The position numbers were made by a program, and so were the translations under genes. This document shows positions 32,980-41,763 of a stretch of DNA of 64,000 nt, piece after piece. This DNA is from Natronospirillum sp965602035 (lineage in GTDB: Bacteria; Pseudomonadota; Gammaproteobacteria; Pseudomonadales; Natronospirillaceae): contig OZ271919.1 in NCBI GenBank assembly GCA_965602035.1, positions 434,001 through 498,000 on the forward strand, written 5' to 3'. The notes under the pieces were generated by a model that was not told the DNA's origin, did no database searches, and saw only the letters and a program-made list of their open reading frames with translations. The first letter of the stretch is position 1. Each line of letters begins with the position of its first letter.

Positions 32980-34230
32980 TTGGCAGTGGGCAAATCCAAA
33001 CTGGATCCGGGCAGACACCCCGAGCTTGAGGTGAAGACCTGGCGGTTGCCGGATCTCGAAGGGCCGCCTGTCAATGCCGAGAATGCCATCGGGCGGGAGG
33101 CGCTGGCAGAGGCCAGACGCCAGCAGCAGGAACGGCTCAAAGCCCGCGATGCAGAATCCCGGTCTGAGTCCGCCGTTGAGTCCGAAGAAGCGTCCGAGCC
33201 GGAAGAACCGGAGTTGCAGCCGCCCACAGCAGCGGAGCTTCAGGCCATTCGCGATGCCGCGCGCGACGAGGGGCTGCGAGAGGGCCGAGAGACCGGTTAT
33301 GAAGCAGGTCGCACCGAGGGCCGCGACGCCGGGCATAAAGAAGGCTATGAAGCCGGCTACACCGCCGGAGAGTCTGAAGGCCGCAGTGCCGGCGAGGCCG
33401 AAGCCCAGGCAGAACTGGAGAAAGAAAAACAGGCGCTCAACAAGCGGTTTGCTGCCATCATTGCCCGGGTACAGGAAGCGGAGAGCGCTCTGGAAACCGA
33501 ACTCACACCGGTGGTGCGTGACCTGGTGTTGCACCTGACCCAGGGGCTGGTGGTGCAGAACCTGCAGCAGAACCCCGAGCAGATCGAACAGATCGCGCAC
33601 AAGGCCATTCAGTTGTTGCCGTCACAGCGTCAGCGGACACGCATTTTCCTTCACCCCGAAGATTATTCGCTGCTGAAAATACAGGACGTCCACTGGCTCG
33701 AACAGGTCAGTCTGCACGCCGACGATACCCTCTCCCCGGGCGGCTGTCGCCTCAGCAGTGACCACAGTCTTCTCGACTATACACTCGATAACCGTTACCA
33801 GCAGCAGATCAGTGCCTTGCTGGAATGGCCCGATGCGGAGCTACCGCCCGAGTCACTGAGACGGTTCCGGCTTGAGGAATTCCAGCAGTGGGTACAGTCG
33901 CTGTCCGAAGCCGAGAAGCCGGCGCCGCTGGCGAACGAGGACGCTGGTCGCGAAACACCGCCGGACGAGGGAACAGGGGGTGAACAGGGTCAGTCGGTTG
34001 AACGGGAAGAAGAATCGAACGATCTAGCAGAGCCGGACGAATCCGGTGAGGCGGCTCAGCCGGAGGCGTCAACGGCGGAATCTGAGCCGGCGCCAGACCC
34101 GTCGACAGATACGGAACCGGACGACGACATCGGCAACCGGGCGGATGCCCCAGTCGACGACGGGGATCCGGACGCAGAAGAGAATACACCGACTGACGAC
34201 ACGGAGTCTGACGACGATGACGCTCGCTGA
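32980..34230 (+). CDS. fliH: Flagellar assembly protein FliH, with long acidic tail
   Basis: Regulates the export ATPase FliI. A TTG start at 32980 lies 7 bases after AGGAG. The protein is 416 residues; the usual size is about 230-270. It has a Glu/Ala-rich N-terminal segment, a run of GxxxG-type repeats (about 95-140; GLREGRETGYEAGRTEGR), a conserved C-terminal domain (about 150-300), and an extra tail of about 105 residues made mostly of Glu, Asp, Ser, Pro and Thr (from about 310). It overlaps fliI by 14 nt, so the tail and the ATPase are translationally linked. Confidence 0.92.
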   Translation: MAVGKSKLDPGRHPELEVKTWRLPDLEGPPVNAENAIGREALAEARRQQQERLKARDAESRSESAVESEEASEPEEPELQPPTAAELQAIRDAARDEGLREGRETGYEAGRTEGRDAGHKEGYEAGYTAGESEGRSAGEAEAQAELEKEKQALNKRFAAIIARVQEAESALETELTPVVRDLVLHLTQGLVVQNLQQNPEQIEQIAHKAIQLLPSQRQRTRIFLHPEDYSLLKIQDVHWLEQVSLHADDTLSPGGCRLSSDHSLLDYTLDNRYQQQISALLEWPDAELPPESLRRFRLEEFQQWVQSLSEAEKPAPLANEDAGRETPPDEGTGGEQGQSVEREEESNDLAEPDESGEAAQPEASTAESEPAPDPSTDTEPDDDIGNRADAPVDDGDPDAEENTPTDDTESDDDDAR

Positions 34231-35698
34231 TCGCCTGCGAGACACTCTGACCCGTATTCCGGAACAGCCAGAACCGCCCGTATCCGGTACACTGACCCGG
34301 CTTGTCGGGTTGACGCTCGAAGCCTCCGGGCTTTCCGTGTCCGTCGGGGATCGCTGCCAGGTTGTCGACAGCCATCAATCGGTCGAAGCGGAAGTCGTCG
34401 GCTTCAGCGAAGACAAAACCTACCTGATGCCCGTGCAGGCCCTCGGCCACCTGAAAGCCGGGGCGCGCGTCACTCCGATAGCCCGTGCAGCCGACCTGGT
34501 GATCGGCGAAGAGCTGCTGGGCCGCATTGTCAACGGGTTCGGTGATGCCATCGACGGCAAGGGCGCGCTGACCTGTCGGAGTCGTCGTTCGCTGCACGGC
34601 GAGGCGATCAACCCCATGCACCGCCAACCGATTCGCGAACCGCTGGATGTCGGCATCAAGGCAATCAACGCCCTGTTGTCAGTTGGCCGGGGGCAGCGTC
34701 TGGGGCTATTTGCCGGTTCGGGCGTCGGCAAGTCGGTACTGCTCGGCATGATGACCCGTTTTACGACCGCCGATATCATTGTGGTGGGCCTGATTGGTGA
34801 ACGGGGCCGTGAGGTCAAGGAATTCATTGACGAAATACTCGGTGAGGAAGGATTGTCCCGCAGCGTGGTTGTGGCATCACCAGCCGATGATCCGCCGTTG
34901 CTGCGGTTGCGCGCGGCCCAATACACCACGTCGATTGCAGAATATTACCGGGCCCAGGGCAAGAATGTTCTATTGCTTATGGACTCGCTGACGCGCTATG
35001 CCCAGGCTCAGCGTGAGATCGCGCTGGCGATCGGTGAACCCCCTGCGACCAAGGGTTATCCGCCCTCCGTATTCGCCCGCCTGCCGCACCTGGTCGAGCG
35101 TGCCGGCAATGGAGAACAGGGGGGCGGCTCGATAACCGCTTTCTACACAGTGCTGACCGAAGGTGATGACCAACAGGACCCCGTGGCCGATTCTGCGCGG
35201 GCCATACTTGATGGCCATGTGGTACTCGCCCGGCGGCTGGCTGAACAGGGGCATTACCCGGCCATCGATATCGAAGCATCCATCAGCCGGGCGATGCCGC
35301 AAGTGGTGTCCGCCGATCACCTGAAAGCGGCGCAGTCGTTCAAACAGATCTACTCCCGCTACCAGCAGAGTCAGGACCTGATCACCATCGGTGCCTACAA
35401 GCAGGGCCAGGACCCGGAGCTGGATCGGGCTGTCAGACTCATGCCGACCATTCGCGGCTTTCTGCAACAGGGGCTGAACGAGTCCCGTGACTTCGCCACC
35501 AGTGCGCGCGAAATGCAGCAGGTGATCGGTCAGTCGGGAGGCAACAGCCAACAGGGGAAACAACAAACCCCCGGCGAACCAAAACCCGCCGGACAGAAAG
35601 CCGGCGCGGGGGCCTCAGACCGGCGGCAAACCGGCAACCGGCAACCGGCAGCCGGAGGCATCAAACCCTTGCCACGGCGCGGAGCCAAGCGTGAATGA
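34217..35698 (+). CDS. fliI: Flagellar export ATPase FliI
   Basis: Hydrolyses ATP to support export of flagellar subunits. The 493-residue protein has GLFAGSGVGKSVLLG (Walker A), the VGLIGERGREVKEFI and LLLMDSLTRYAQAQREIALA (Walker B) motifs, and a C-terminal extension (about 440-493) rich in Gln, Gly and Pro. The ATG at 34217 is inside the end of fliH; the longer upstream frame is a shadow of the fliH tail. Confidence 0.97.
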   Translation: MTLADRLRDTLTRIPEQPEPPVSGTLTRLVGLTLEASGLSVSVGDRCQVVDSHQSVEAEVVGFSEDKTYLMPVQALGHLKAGARVTPIARAADLVIGEELLGRIVNGFGDAIDGKGALTCRSRRSLHGEAINPMHRQPIREPLDVGIKAINALLSVGRGQRLGLFAGSGVGKSVLLGMMTRFTTADIIVVGLIGERGREVKEFIDEILGEEGLSRSVVVASPADDPPLLRLRAAQYTTSIAEYYRAQGKNVLLLMDSLTRYAQAQREIALAIGEPPATKGYPPSVFARLPHLVERAGNGEQGGGSITAFYTVLTEGDDQQDPVADSARAILDGHVVLARRLAEQGHYPAIDIEASISRAMPQVVSADHLKAAQSFKQIYSRYQQSQDLITIGAYKQGQDPELDRAVRLMPTIRGFLQQGLNESRDFATSAREMQQVIGQSGGNSQQGKQQTPGEPKPAGQKAGAGASDRRQTGNRQPAAGGIKPLPRRGAKRE

Positions 35699-36135
35699 AA
35701 CGATCTGAACGCCTGACTGTTGTACTCAACCTGTACCAGCGTCACGAAGATGAAGCCGCTGCAGTTCTGCAGCAACGCCAGCAACACCTGGCCGAGCAGG
35801 AAAAGCAGCTCGATCAATTGATCAATTACCAGCAAGACTATCAGAACCGCCTCGGCGACAGCGCCCAACAGGGTGTCAGCATGGCACAGTGGCGCAGAAC
35901 CCAGGACTACGTAGAGCAACTCAACGGCATCATCAAGCAGCAGGAACAGCAGGTCCGGCTCGCCGACGCCGACGTTCAGAGCGCAGAGCGTCGCTGGCAG
36001 CAGGCACACCTGGACCGCAAGTCCATGGATTCGGCCGTGGCACGGATTGAGGCCGAGGAAGAGCGGGAGGCGGAGCGGCGCGAGCAGAAGGTTAATGATG
36101 ATCTTGTCCAGCAGATGCTCCAACGCCGTCGGTAA
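35695..36135 (+). CDS. fliJ: Flagellar export chaperone FliJ
   Basis: A 146-residue coiled-coil protein that binds FliI and export substrates and resembles the stalk of rotary ATPases. It begins MKRSERLTVVLNLYQRHEDE and is almost all helix with many Gln. It overlaps the end of fliI (ATGA). Its TAA stop (36133-36135) is inside the first bases of the family C repeat. Confidence 0.93.
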   Translation: MKRSERLTVVLNLYQRHEDEAAAVLQQRQQHLAEQEKQLDQLINYQQDYQNRLGDSAQQGVSMAQWRRTQDYVEQLNGIIKQQEQQVRLADADVQSAERRWQQAHLDRKSMDSAVARIEAEEEREAERREQKVNDDLVQQMLQRRR

Positions 36136-36252
36136 ACTACTGCGCTCACTCTGGCGGTGTTAAAATTTTCTTCATGATGCTCATTTACTGACTGTAAACT
36201 CCGCTCATTCAGAAAATTTTGCCTTGCCAGAGTCTCGCTCGTGACGTTTACC
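36131..36252 (+). repeat. Structured intergenic repeat, family C copy 2
   Basis: A 122 bp imperfect palindrome with ends GGTAAAC (36131-36137) and GTTTACC (36246-36252) and inner arms AAAATTTTCT/AGAAAATTTT. It matches copy 1 but the paired bases at the ends and inner arms have changed together. A further fragment of its central part (TGCTCATTTACTGGAAGTAA) lies at 36272-36291. Confidence 0.88.
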
Positions 36253-36311
36253 CCGTCTGCTGATCAGCTGTAATGCTCATTTACTGGAAGTAACCGACGC
36301 GCTGTTGCGTC

Positions 36312-36327
36312 TGGCCCGGAACTTGCT
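36312..36327 (+). promoter_or_regulatory. Sigma-54 promoter of the fliK operon
   Basis: TGGCCCGGAACTTGCT has GG and GC spaced by 10 bases. The predicted start (near 36338) is about 28 bp before fliK. It lies 60 bp after the family C repeat. Confidence 0.8.
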
Positions 36328-36365
36328 GACTGGTAACTGTCAGACCAGCTCAGGAACTCAACGCA

Positions 36366-37940
36366 ATGCTGCAACCATTGCTCAGCCCCGCGCACTCGGA
36401 CGGCCGCACTGGCCGTGCCCCGGAGCGCCAGGATACGCCGCCGGCGGCGTCCTTCGCCGCAACGTTCAGGAAGGCCTCGGAAGCATCTGATGGCAGGAGC
36501 CGGCCTCCTTCCTCAGACAATGCGGCTACGGAAAGTGGCAACCGATTGCCGCCCGGTGACCGTCCGGCGGAAAAGCAGAATACGACGGGGCCACAGACGG
36601 ATGCCCGGGCGAACGCATCGACCACCCCGGTCGGGCCAAAGCTCGTCAAGCCGTCTGCGGAACCGGCAGCGGCGACAGACAGTGACGCGGAAGACGCGGA
36701 AGGCGCAAAACTGATCAGGTTGCCGGAACCGATCGGCGACCAGTTGCAACTCCCTGTCAGTGACGAGGTAAAGGCCTGGCTTGCCGGTGATGGCGACGCG
36801 TCCGACATCGCCGGGGATGATGTGCTCGGACAGTGGCTGAAGGACAACCCCGATCAGCAGTCTGTCCTGAGTGAGCAACTGGCATTGCTCGGGCCGATAC
36901 AATCCGAGGATCTGGCGGTGCTGGTACCCGTGGATGAACTGCCGGAAGACATGCTGGCGGCGGTTAACACAGAAATACTGGACCCGGAATCACTTGCCGA
37001 CTGGCTGAAGTCAACGAAAATCGTCGTACCGGCGCAGAACGATGAGCCACTGGAACCGGTTGGCAGTGACGCGGAGCTGGCCTCCGTAGCAGCCTGGCTG
37101 GTGGGCAGAGCGGCTGAGACCCGGGGTGGCAATGGTATCGCGTTCGAACCGGTGACGGTGCCAAAAGGAGACTGGCCCGTAGACCATTCTCTGCGGGCGG
37201 TCAGCCTGCCGGGAGAGGGTAAGGGCGCCGGGATACCTGCTCCGATGTCGATGGACACCGGCAGCGACAAGAACGATCCGCCGGTAACTCAGACGCCGTT
37301 GCTGAAGACCGCGGACGTAGAAGGTGGCCAGAAGCCGGCACCGGATGCGCGGCCGGGCGAAAAACTGATGGCACTGGCAGATGCCCTGCGTCAGGCGCCG
37401 GAAGCAGTGGACCCATCGCAGCGCGGTCTGACCGGGAATGACGCCGCCGGACGGGATTCCGTGTTGCAGCGGCTGTCGCTCACAGAGCAGATCCGCCAGC
37501 ACATCGAGCGGCCCCTGCCGGCGAATCAGGGCGCGGCGGAGCTGACCCGGCAGATGGGTGAGCGCGTGGTCATGATGATCGGCCAGAATCTGCAGGAAGC
37601 GCGGATGCGACTCGACCCGCCCGATCTCGGCCCCATGGATATCCGCATCCAGACCGGACAGGATCAGGTACAGGTTCAGCTCAGTTCCCAGCAACCGCTC
37701 GTACGGGACTTGCTGGAGCAGCAGGCCGGCCGCCTGCGCGACTTGCTGAGTCAGCAGGGGTTTACGGACGTTGATGTGGACGTATCGGACCAGAGTGGCT
37801 GGAGTCAGGCAGAAGGCGAGGCCGGGGACGGTCGCGGCGGTAATGGCGGCGGTGGTGATGATGATGGCAGTGGCGAATCGGGCGACGAGCGTCGGGCAGA
37901 CAGCCAGACGACTGTTGGCCTGGTGGATCAATACGTCTGA
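36366..37940 (+). CDS. fliK: Flagellar hook-length control protein FliK
   Basis: A 524-residue secreted molecular ruler that switches export from hook to filament subunits. The first 350 residues are low in complexity and rich in Ala, Pro, Asp and Gly. The conserved C-terminal switch domain includes ARMRLDPPDLGPMDIRIQTG and VQVQLSSQQPLVRDLLEQQ (about 415-460). The tail is Gly/Asp-rich. Confidence 0.93.
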   Translation: MLQPLLSPAHSDGRTGRAPERQDTPPAASFAATFRKASEASDGRSRPPSSDNAATESGNRLPPGDRPAEKQNTTGPQTDARANASTTPVGPKLVKPSAEPAAATDSDAEDAEGAKLIRLPEPIGDQLQLPVSDEVKAWLAGDGDASDIAGDDVLGQWLKDNPDQQSVLSEQLALLGPIQSEDLAVLVPVDELPEDMLAAVNTEILDPESLADWLKSTKIVVPAQNDEPLEPVGSDAELASVAAWLVGRAAETRGGNGIAFEPVTVPKGDWPVDHSLRAVSLPGEGKGAGIPAPMSMDTGSDKNDPPVTQTPLLKTADVEGGQKPAPDARPGEKLMALADALRQAPEAVDPSQRGLTGNDAAGRDSVLQRLSLTEQIRQHIERPLPANQGAAELTRQMGERVVMMIGQNLQEARMRLDPPDLGPMDIRIQTGQDQVQVQLSSQQPLVRDLLEQQAGRLRDLLSQQGFTDVDVDVSDQSGWSQAEGEAGDGRGGNGGGGDDDGSGESGDERRADSQTTVGLVDQYV

Positions 37941-38015
37941 TCCAATTGGGTTCGTGACCTTTACCAGCCTGCACTTTAGACTATCGGAAAACCGTCAGAC
38001 AGGAGCCCTGACCTC

Positions 38016-38540
38016 ATGACCGAACAACAGGAATTGCCGGAAGATCAGGACGAAAAAAAGAAACGTGCCTGGCTCAAGCCGCTGTTGCTCATTGTTGCCA
38101 TGTTGCTGGTGGCCGGGGTATCGGTGGGGCTGACATTGTTTCTTACCGGCCCCTCAACCGGAGGCGAGGCCGGAGGTGCCGGCGCCGGTGGTGAGGCGGC
38201 AGCCGACATGACACCGCGGGCAAATTACATGCAGCTCAACCCGCCGTTTATTGTCTCGTTCGAAGAGGCACAGACACGGCGACAGCGCTTCCTGCAGGTG
38301 GAGCTGGCGATCATGGCAAGGAACCAGGATACGCTCGATACACTGACGGAACACATGCCGCGGGTGCGCAATAACGTGATCCAGGCGCTCAGTGAGCAGA
38401 CCTTCAGTGACATCCGGACTGATGCCGGCCGACAGGAGGTCACAAATATGGTACGAAACGTGCTTCAGGAAATAGTGGACGAATATGGTGACGGCGGCAC
38501 GGTGGAACGGGTGCTGTTCCGGAACTTTGTATTGCAGTGA
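38016..38540 (+). CDS. fliL: Flagellar basal-body associated protein FliL
   Basis: A 174-residue inner-membrane protein near the stator that supports torque. An N-terminal cytoplasmic part is followed by one transmembrane helix (LLLIVAMLLVAGVSVGLTLF, about 23-42), an Ala/Gly linker and a periplasmic domain ending LFRNFVLQ, the usual FliL end. It is 75 bp after fliK and 64 bp before fliM. Confidence 0.95.
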   Translation: MTEQQELPEDQDEKKKRAWLKPLLLIVAMLLVAGVSVGLTLFLTGPSTGGEAGGAGAGGEAAADMTPRANYMQLNPPFIVSFEEAQTRRQRFLQVELAIMARNQDTLDTLTEHMPRVRNNVIQALSEQTFSDIRTDAGRQEVTNMVRNVLQEIVDEYGDGGTVERVLFRNFVLQ

Positions 38541-38545
38541 CGTGA

Positions 38546-38590
38546 GCGGCCCGACTGATCGCAGCCCGACCGAACGCGGCCCGACCGCTA
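38546..38590 (+). repeat. Three-copy 15-bp tandem repeat between fliL and fliM
   Basis: Three contiguous 15-mers, GCGGCCCGACTGATC, GCAGCCCGACCGAAC and GCGGCCCGACCGCTA, fill most of the fliL-fliM gap. The unit is closely related to the 15-mers at the end of parP (56020-56064). Confidence 0.8.
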
Positions 38591-38604
38591 CAGACAGGTG
38601 AACT

Positions 38605-39711
38605 ATGCAGGACCTACTGTCACAGGATGAAATTGATGCGCTCCTCCACGGTGTTGATGATGGCGCCGTGGAAGAGGAGGAAGCCGAAGAGCCCGGTGGT
38701 GTCAAAGGCTACGACCTGACCAGCCAGGATCGGATCGTGCGTGGGCGTATGCCGACGCTCGAAATGATCAATGAGCGCTTCGCCCGTTATACACGCATCA
38801 GCATGTTCAATTTTCTGCGGCGCAGCGCCGATGTGGCATCAGGCGGCATACAGATTCTCAAATTCGGCGAATACATCCACACGCTGTATGTGCCGACCAG
38901 TCTCAATCTGGTAAAGGTGCGGCCGCTGCGGGGAACAGCGCTGTTCATCCTGGACGCCAAGCTGGTCTTCAAGCTTGTCGACAATTTCTTCGGCGGCGAT
39001 GGTCGCCACGCCAAAATCGAAGGGCGGGAGTTCACCCCCACCGAAATCCGGGTTGTACAGATGATCCTGTCCCAGGTCTTCATTGACATGAAAGAGGCGT
39101 GGGGCGCGGTCATGGGCGTTGATTTCGAGTACGTCTCCTCGGAAGTAAACCCGTCCATGGCCAACATTGTCAGCCCCAGTGAAGTCGTGGTGGTCAGCAC
39201 ATTCCACGTCGAGCTCGATGGTGGCGGCGGTGACCTCCATGTCACCATGCCGTATTCGATGATCGAGCCCGTGCGCGAAGTGCTTGACGCCGGTGTACAG
39301 AGCGATGTTGATGAAATCGACGAGCGCTGGGTTCTGTCATTGCAGAAGGACATTATGAACGCTCCGGTGGGGGTAACAGCCCAGGTGGCGAAACGCAAGA
39401 TTTCACTGAAAGAGCTGGTGGATATCAAGGCGGGCGATATTATTCCCATCGAGCTGCCCGAGACCACGACCATGTTCGCCAATGGCGTGCCGATTTTCGA
39501 GACAACGCTGGGGCGTTCGCGAGAAAACCTGGCCCTGAAGATCCGTAAGGCAATCACGCGCGGGCAGTCTGAAAACGATGCGGATTCCGACATTGCCTCC
39601 GCGGTTATGGCGAGCCGGCGGGCGCATCTTGAGCGGTATCACCGCGATGAAGCCAGCCGCAAGACCAAGGACAAGGATACCGGCGTCAAGAACACGACGG
39701 ACGACAAATAA
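38605..39711 (+). CDS. fliM: Flagellar motor switch protein FliM
   Basis: C-ring protein that binds phosphorylated CheY and reverses motor rotation. The 368-residue protein starts with the CheY-binding LLSQDEIDALLHGV motif, and has the LEMINERFARYTRISMFNFL region and a SpoA domain at the C-terminus. Length is slightly above normal because of the charged tail. Confidence 0.97.
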   Translation: MQDLLSQDEIDALLHGVDDGAVEEEEAEEPGGVKGYDLTSQDRIVRGRMPTLEMINERFARYTRISMFNFLRRSADVASGGIQILKFGEYIHTLYVPTSLNLVKVRPLRGTALFILDAKLVFKLVDNFFGGDGRHAKIEGREFTPTEIRVVQMILSQVFIDMKEAWGAVMGVDFEYVSSEVNPSMANIVSPSEVVVVSTFHVELDGGGGDLHVTMPYSMIEPVREVLDAGVQSDVDEIDERWVLSLQKDIMNAPVGVTAQVAKRKISLKELVDIKAGDIIPIELPETTTMFANGVPIFETTLGRSRENLALKIRKAITRGQSENDADSDIASAVMASRRAHLERYHRDEASRKTKDKDTGVKNTTDDK

Positions 39712-39749
39712 TCCGGCCATAGATCGGCCAGACAAAGGGGGAGCACAGC

Positions 39750-40229
39750 ATGGCTGATGACAACCAACCACCCGAAGACGAAAACACGGACGGCCAGACA
39801 CCCGAGGAAAATCCGGAAAACCAGGGCGATGACGAACTGGCGGATGAGTGGGCGGCAGCAATGGAGGAGTCCGGCGATCTGGAAGACGACGACGCCGATG
39901 ACGGGGCTGAACCGGCGCCGCTGGAGGAGCTGCAGGATGAGAGTGCCGGCCGCGGTCAGGGTAACTCGCCGGATCTCGACGTCATTCTTGACATCCCGGT
40001 CACCATCGCCATGGAAGTCGGCCGTACGGATATCGCGATCAGAAACCTCCTGCAATTGAATCAGGGGTCCGTCATTGAACTGGATCGGCTTGCCGGTGAG
40101 CCGCTCGATGTCCTGGTCAACGGCACGCTGATCGCTCACGGTGAAGTTGTGATGGTCAATGAAAAGTTCGGTATCCGTCTTACCGATGTGGTCAGCCAGC
40201 AGGAACGAATCAGTCGGTTGAATCAATGA
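39750..40229 (+). CDS. fliN: Flagellar motor switch protein FliN
   Basis: C-ring protein below FliM. The 159 residues comprise a very acidic N-terminal part (about 1-75) and a SpoA domain (DVILDIPVTIAMEVGRTDIA, LNQGSVIELDRLAGEPLDVL, VNEKFGIRLTDVV). Its stop overlaps the fliO start (ATGA). Confidence 0.97.
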   Translation: MADDNQPPEDENTDGQTPEENPENQGDDELADEWAAAMEESGDLEDDDADDGAEPAPLEELQDESAGRGQGNSPDLDVILDIPVTIAMEVGRTDIAIRNLLQLNQGSVIELDRLAGEPLDVLVNGTLIAHGEVVMVNEKFGIRLTDVVSQQERISRLNQ

Positions 40230-40699
40230 GGCGGTATTTCCGGATAGCAATTGCAGCCAGTCTGGGCTGGCTGGTCAGTGCCGAAGCCCTGTTGGCTCAG
40301 TCCCAAGAGCCTGGCAGTGGCGGCGCTCAGCAGAGTGGCGGGCCGTCGCTGGGCGTCGGCATCACCGACATGGTCACAGTCATTCTCGGCCTGATTTTCG
40401 TAGTCGGCCTCATTTTTGCATTTGCCTGGGTAGTGCGTCGATTTAATGGCGGTACGGCGGCGAACAGTCGCCTCATTGAAGTACTGGCAGTGACGCCTCT
40501 GGGTGCAAAAGAGAAGCTGGTTCTGGCCCGTGTCGGTGAACAACAGGTATTGCTGGGCGTCACCCCACACCAGATCACGCGGCTGGCCGAGCTCGACGAG
40601 CCAGTCGACACAGAAGCGCACCCGGAGGGCAGTCCCTTTGCCCGACAACTGGGAGCGCTGATACGTGGAAAAGAGGGTTCAACCAGCCAGAGACGCTGA
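40226..40699 (+). CDS. fliO: Flagellar export protein FliO
   Basis: A 157-residue membrane protein that helps assemble the FliP ring. It has a hydrophobic N-terminal signal-like segment, a second transmembrane helix (about 48-70), and a cytoplasmic domain with VRRFNGG and LIEVLAVTPLGAKEKLVLAR. The start overlaps the end of fliN and its end overlaps fliP by 35 nt. Confidence 0.92.
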   Translation: MRRYFRIAIAASLGWLVSAEALLAQSQEPGSGGAQQSGGPSLGVGITDMVTVILGLIFVVGLIFAFAWVVRRFNGGTAANSRLIEVLAVTPLGAKEKLVLARVGEQQVLLGVTPHQITRLAELDEPVDTEAHPEGSPFARQLGALIRGKEGSTSQRR

Positions 40700-41480
40700 C
40701 ACCGCGAACACCGGACGACAGGCCGGCCTCTGGTTGCTGGCGCTGTTACTGCTGGCAATGCCGGCGGCGGGGCTGGCACAGGACGTAGCCGGCGGCGGTA
40801 TTCCGGCGCTCACCCTCGAAACCGACGAGGCCGGCAACGGTCGCTACTCGGTCACCCTCCAGATACTCGCCATCATGACAGCCCTGACGTTTATACCGGC
40901 AGGGATCATCATGATGACATCGTTTACCCGGATCATCGTAGTGCTGGCTATTCTGCGTCAGGCGCTCGGCCTGCAGCAGACACCGTCCAACCAGATACTG
41001 CTGGGCATGGCGCTGTTCCTCTCCTTCTTCATCATGTACCCGGTGTTGCAGACCATCAACGAAGAGGCGGTGCAACCCTACATCAGCGAGGAAATCCTTC
41101 CGCTGGAAGCGCTGGAGCGCGCACGCGGACCCATTCATGAATTCATGCTGAGCCAGACCCGCCAGAACGACCTGGATCTGTTTACCCGGCTGGCGGAGTC
41201 GCAGGCCCGGGCAGAGCCGGCTGAAGGCGCCGACATACCCTTCAGTGTGCTGGTGCCGGCCTTTGTTACCAGTGAGTTGAAAACGGCCTTTCAGATCGGG
41301 TTTCTGCTGTTCATACCGTTTCTCATTATCGACCTGGTGGTCTCCAGTGTCCTCATGTCGATGGGCATGATGATGCTGTCTCCGCTGATCATTTCACTGC
41401 CATTCAAAATCATGATGTTTGTACTGGTGGACGGCTGGGCCCTGGTGATGGGCTCCATGGCCGCCAGTTTCGGCATATAA
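40665..41480 (+). CDS. fliP: Flagellar export gate protein FliP
   Basis: Part of the FliPQR export pore. The 271-residue protein has a cleavable-type signal region (about 19-39), then four transmembrane segments with the family motifs MTSFTRIIVVLAILRQALG and TPSNQILLGMALFLSFFIM. The GTG at 40665 is 9 bases after GGGAG and lies inside fliO. Confidence 0.96.
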   Translation: MEKRVQPARDADTANTGRQAGLWLLALLLLAMPAAGLAQDVAGGGIPALTLETDEAGNGRYSVTLQILAIMTALTFIPAGIIMMTSFTRIIVVLAILRQALGLQQTPSNQILLGMALFLSFFIMYPVLQTINEEAVQPYISEEILPLEALERARGPIHEFMLSQTRQNDLDLFTRLAESQARAEPAEGADIPFSVLVPAFVTSELKTAFQIGFLLFIPFLIIDLVVSSVLMSMGMMMLSPLIISLPFKIMMFVLVDGWALVMGSMAASFGI

Positions 41481-41491
41481 GGAGTCATTTC

Positions 41492-41761
41492 ATGACGGCG
41501 ATGTTCATTGGCGACCTGTTTCGTGAAGCGCTGTTCCTGACGTTTATCATCGTCGCCATACTGATTGTACCGAGCCTGCTGATCGGGCTGGTGGTGGCGA
41601 CGTTCCAGGCAGCGACCCAGATTAACGAACAAACGCTGTCGTTTCTGCCGCGTCTGCTGGTGACCATTCTTACGGTTATTGTCACAGGCCCATGGCTGGT
41701 GTACCGCGTGGTGGAGTTCGCGCGGCGCATCTACATGGACATACCGTTTCTGATCGGCTGA
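41492..41761 (+). CDS. fliQ: Flagellar export gate protein FliQ
   Basis: An 89-residue protein with two transmembrane helices (about 15-38 and 52-72), part of the FliPQR pore. LLIGLVVATFQAATQINEQT is the family signature. The start follows AAGGAG. It ends two bases before fliR begins. Confidence 0.97.
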   Translation: MTAMFIGDLFREALFLTFIIVAILIVPSLLIGLVVATFQAATQINEQTLSFLPRLLVTILTVIVTGPWLVYRVVEFARRIYMDIPFLIG

Positions 41762-41763
41762 CC

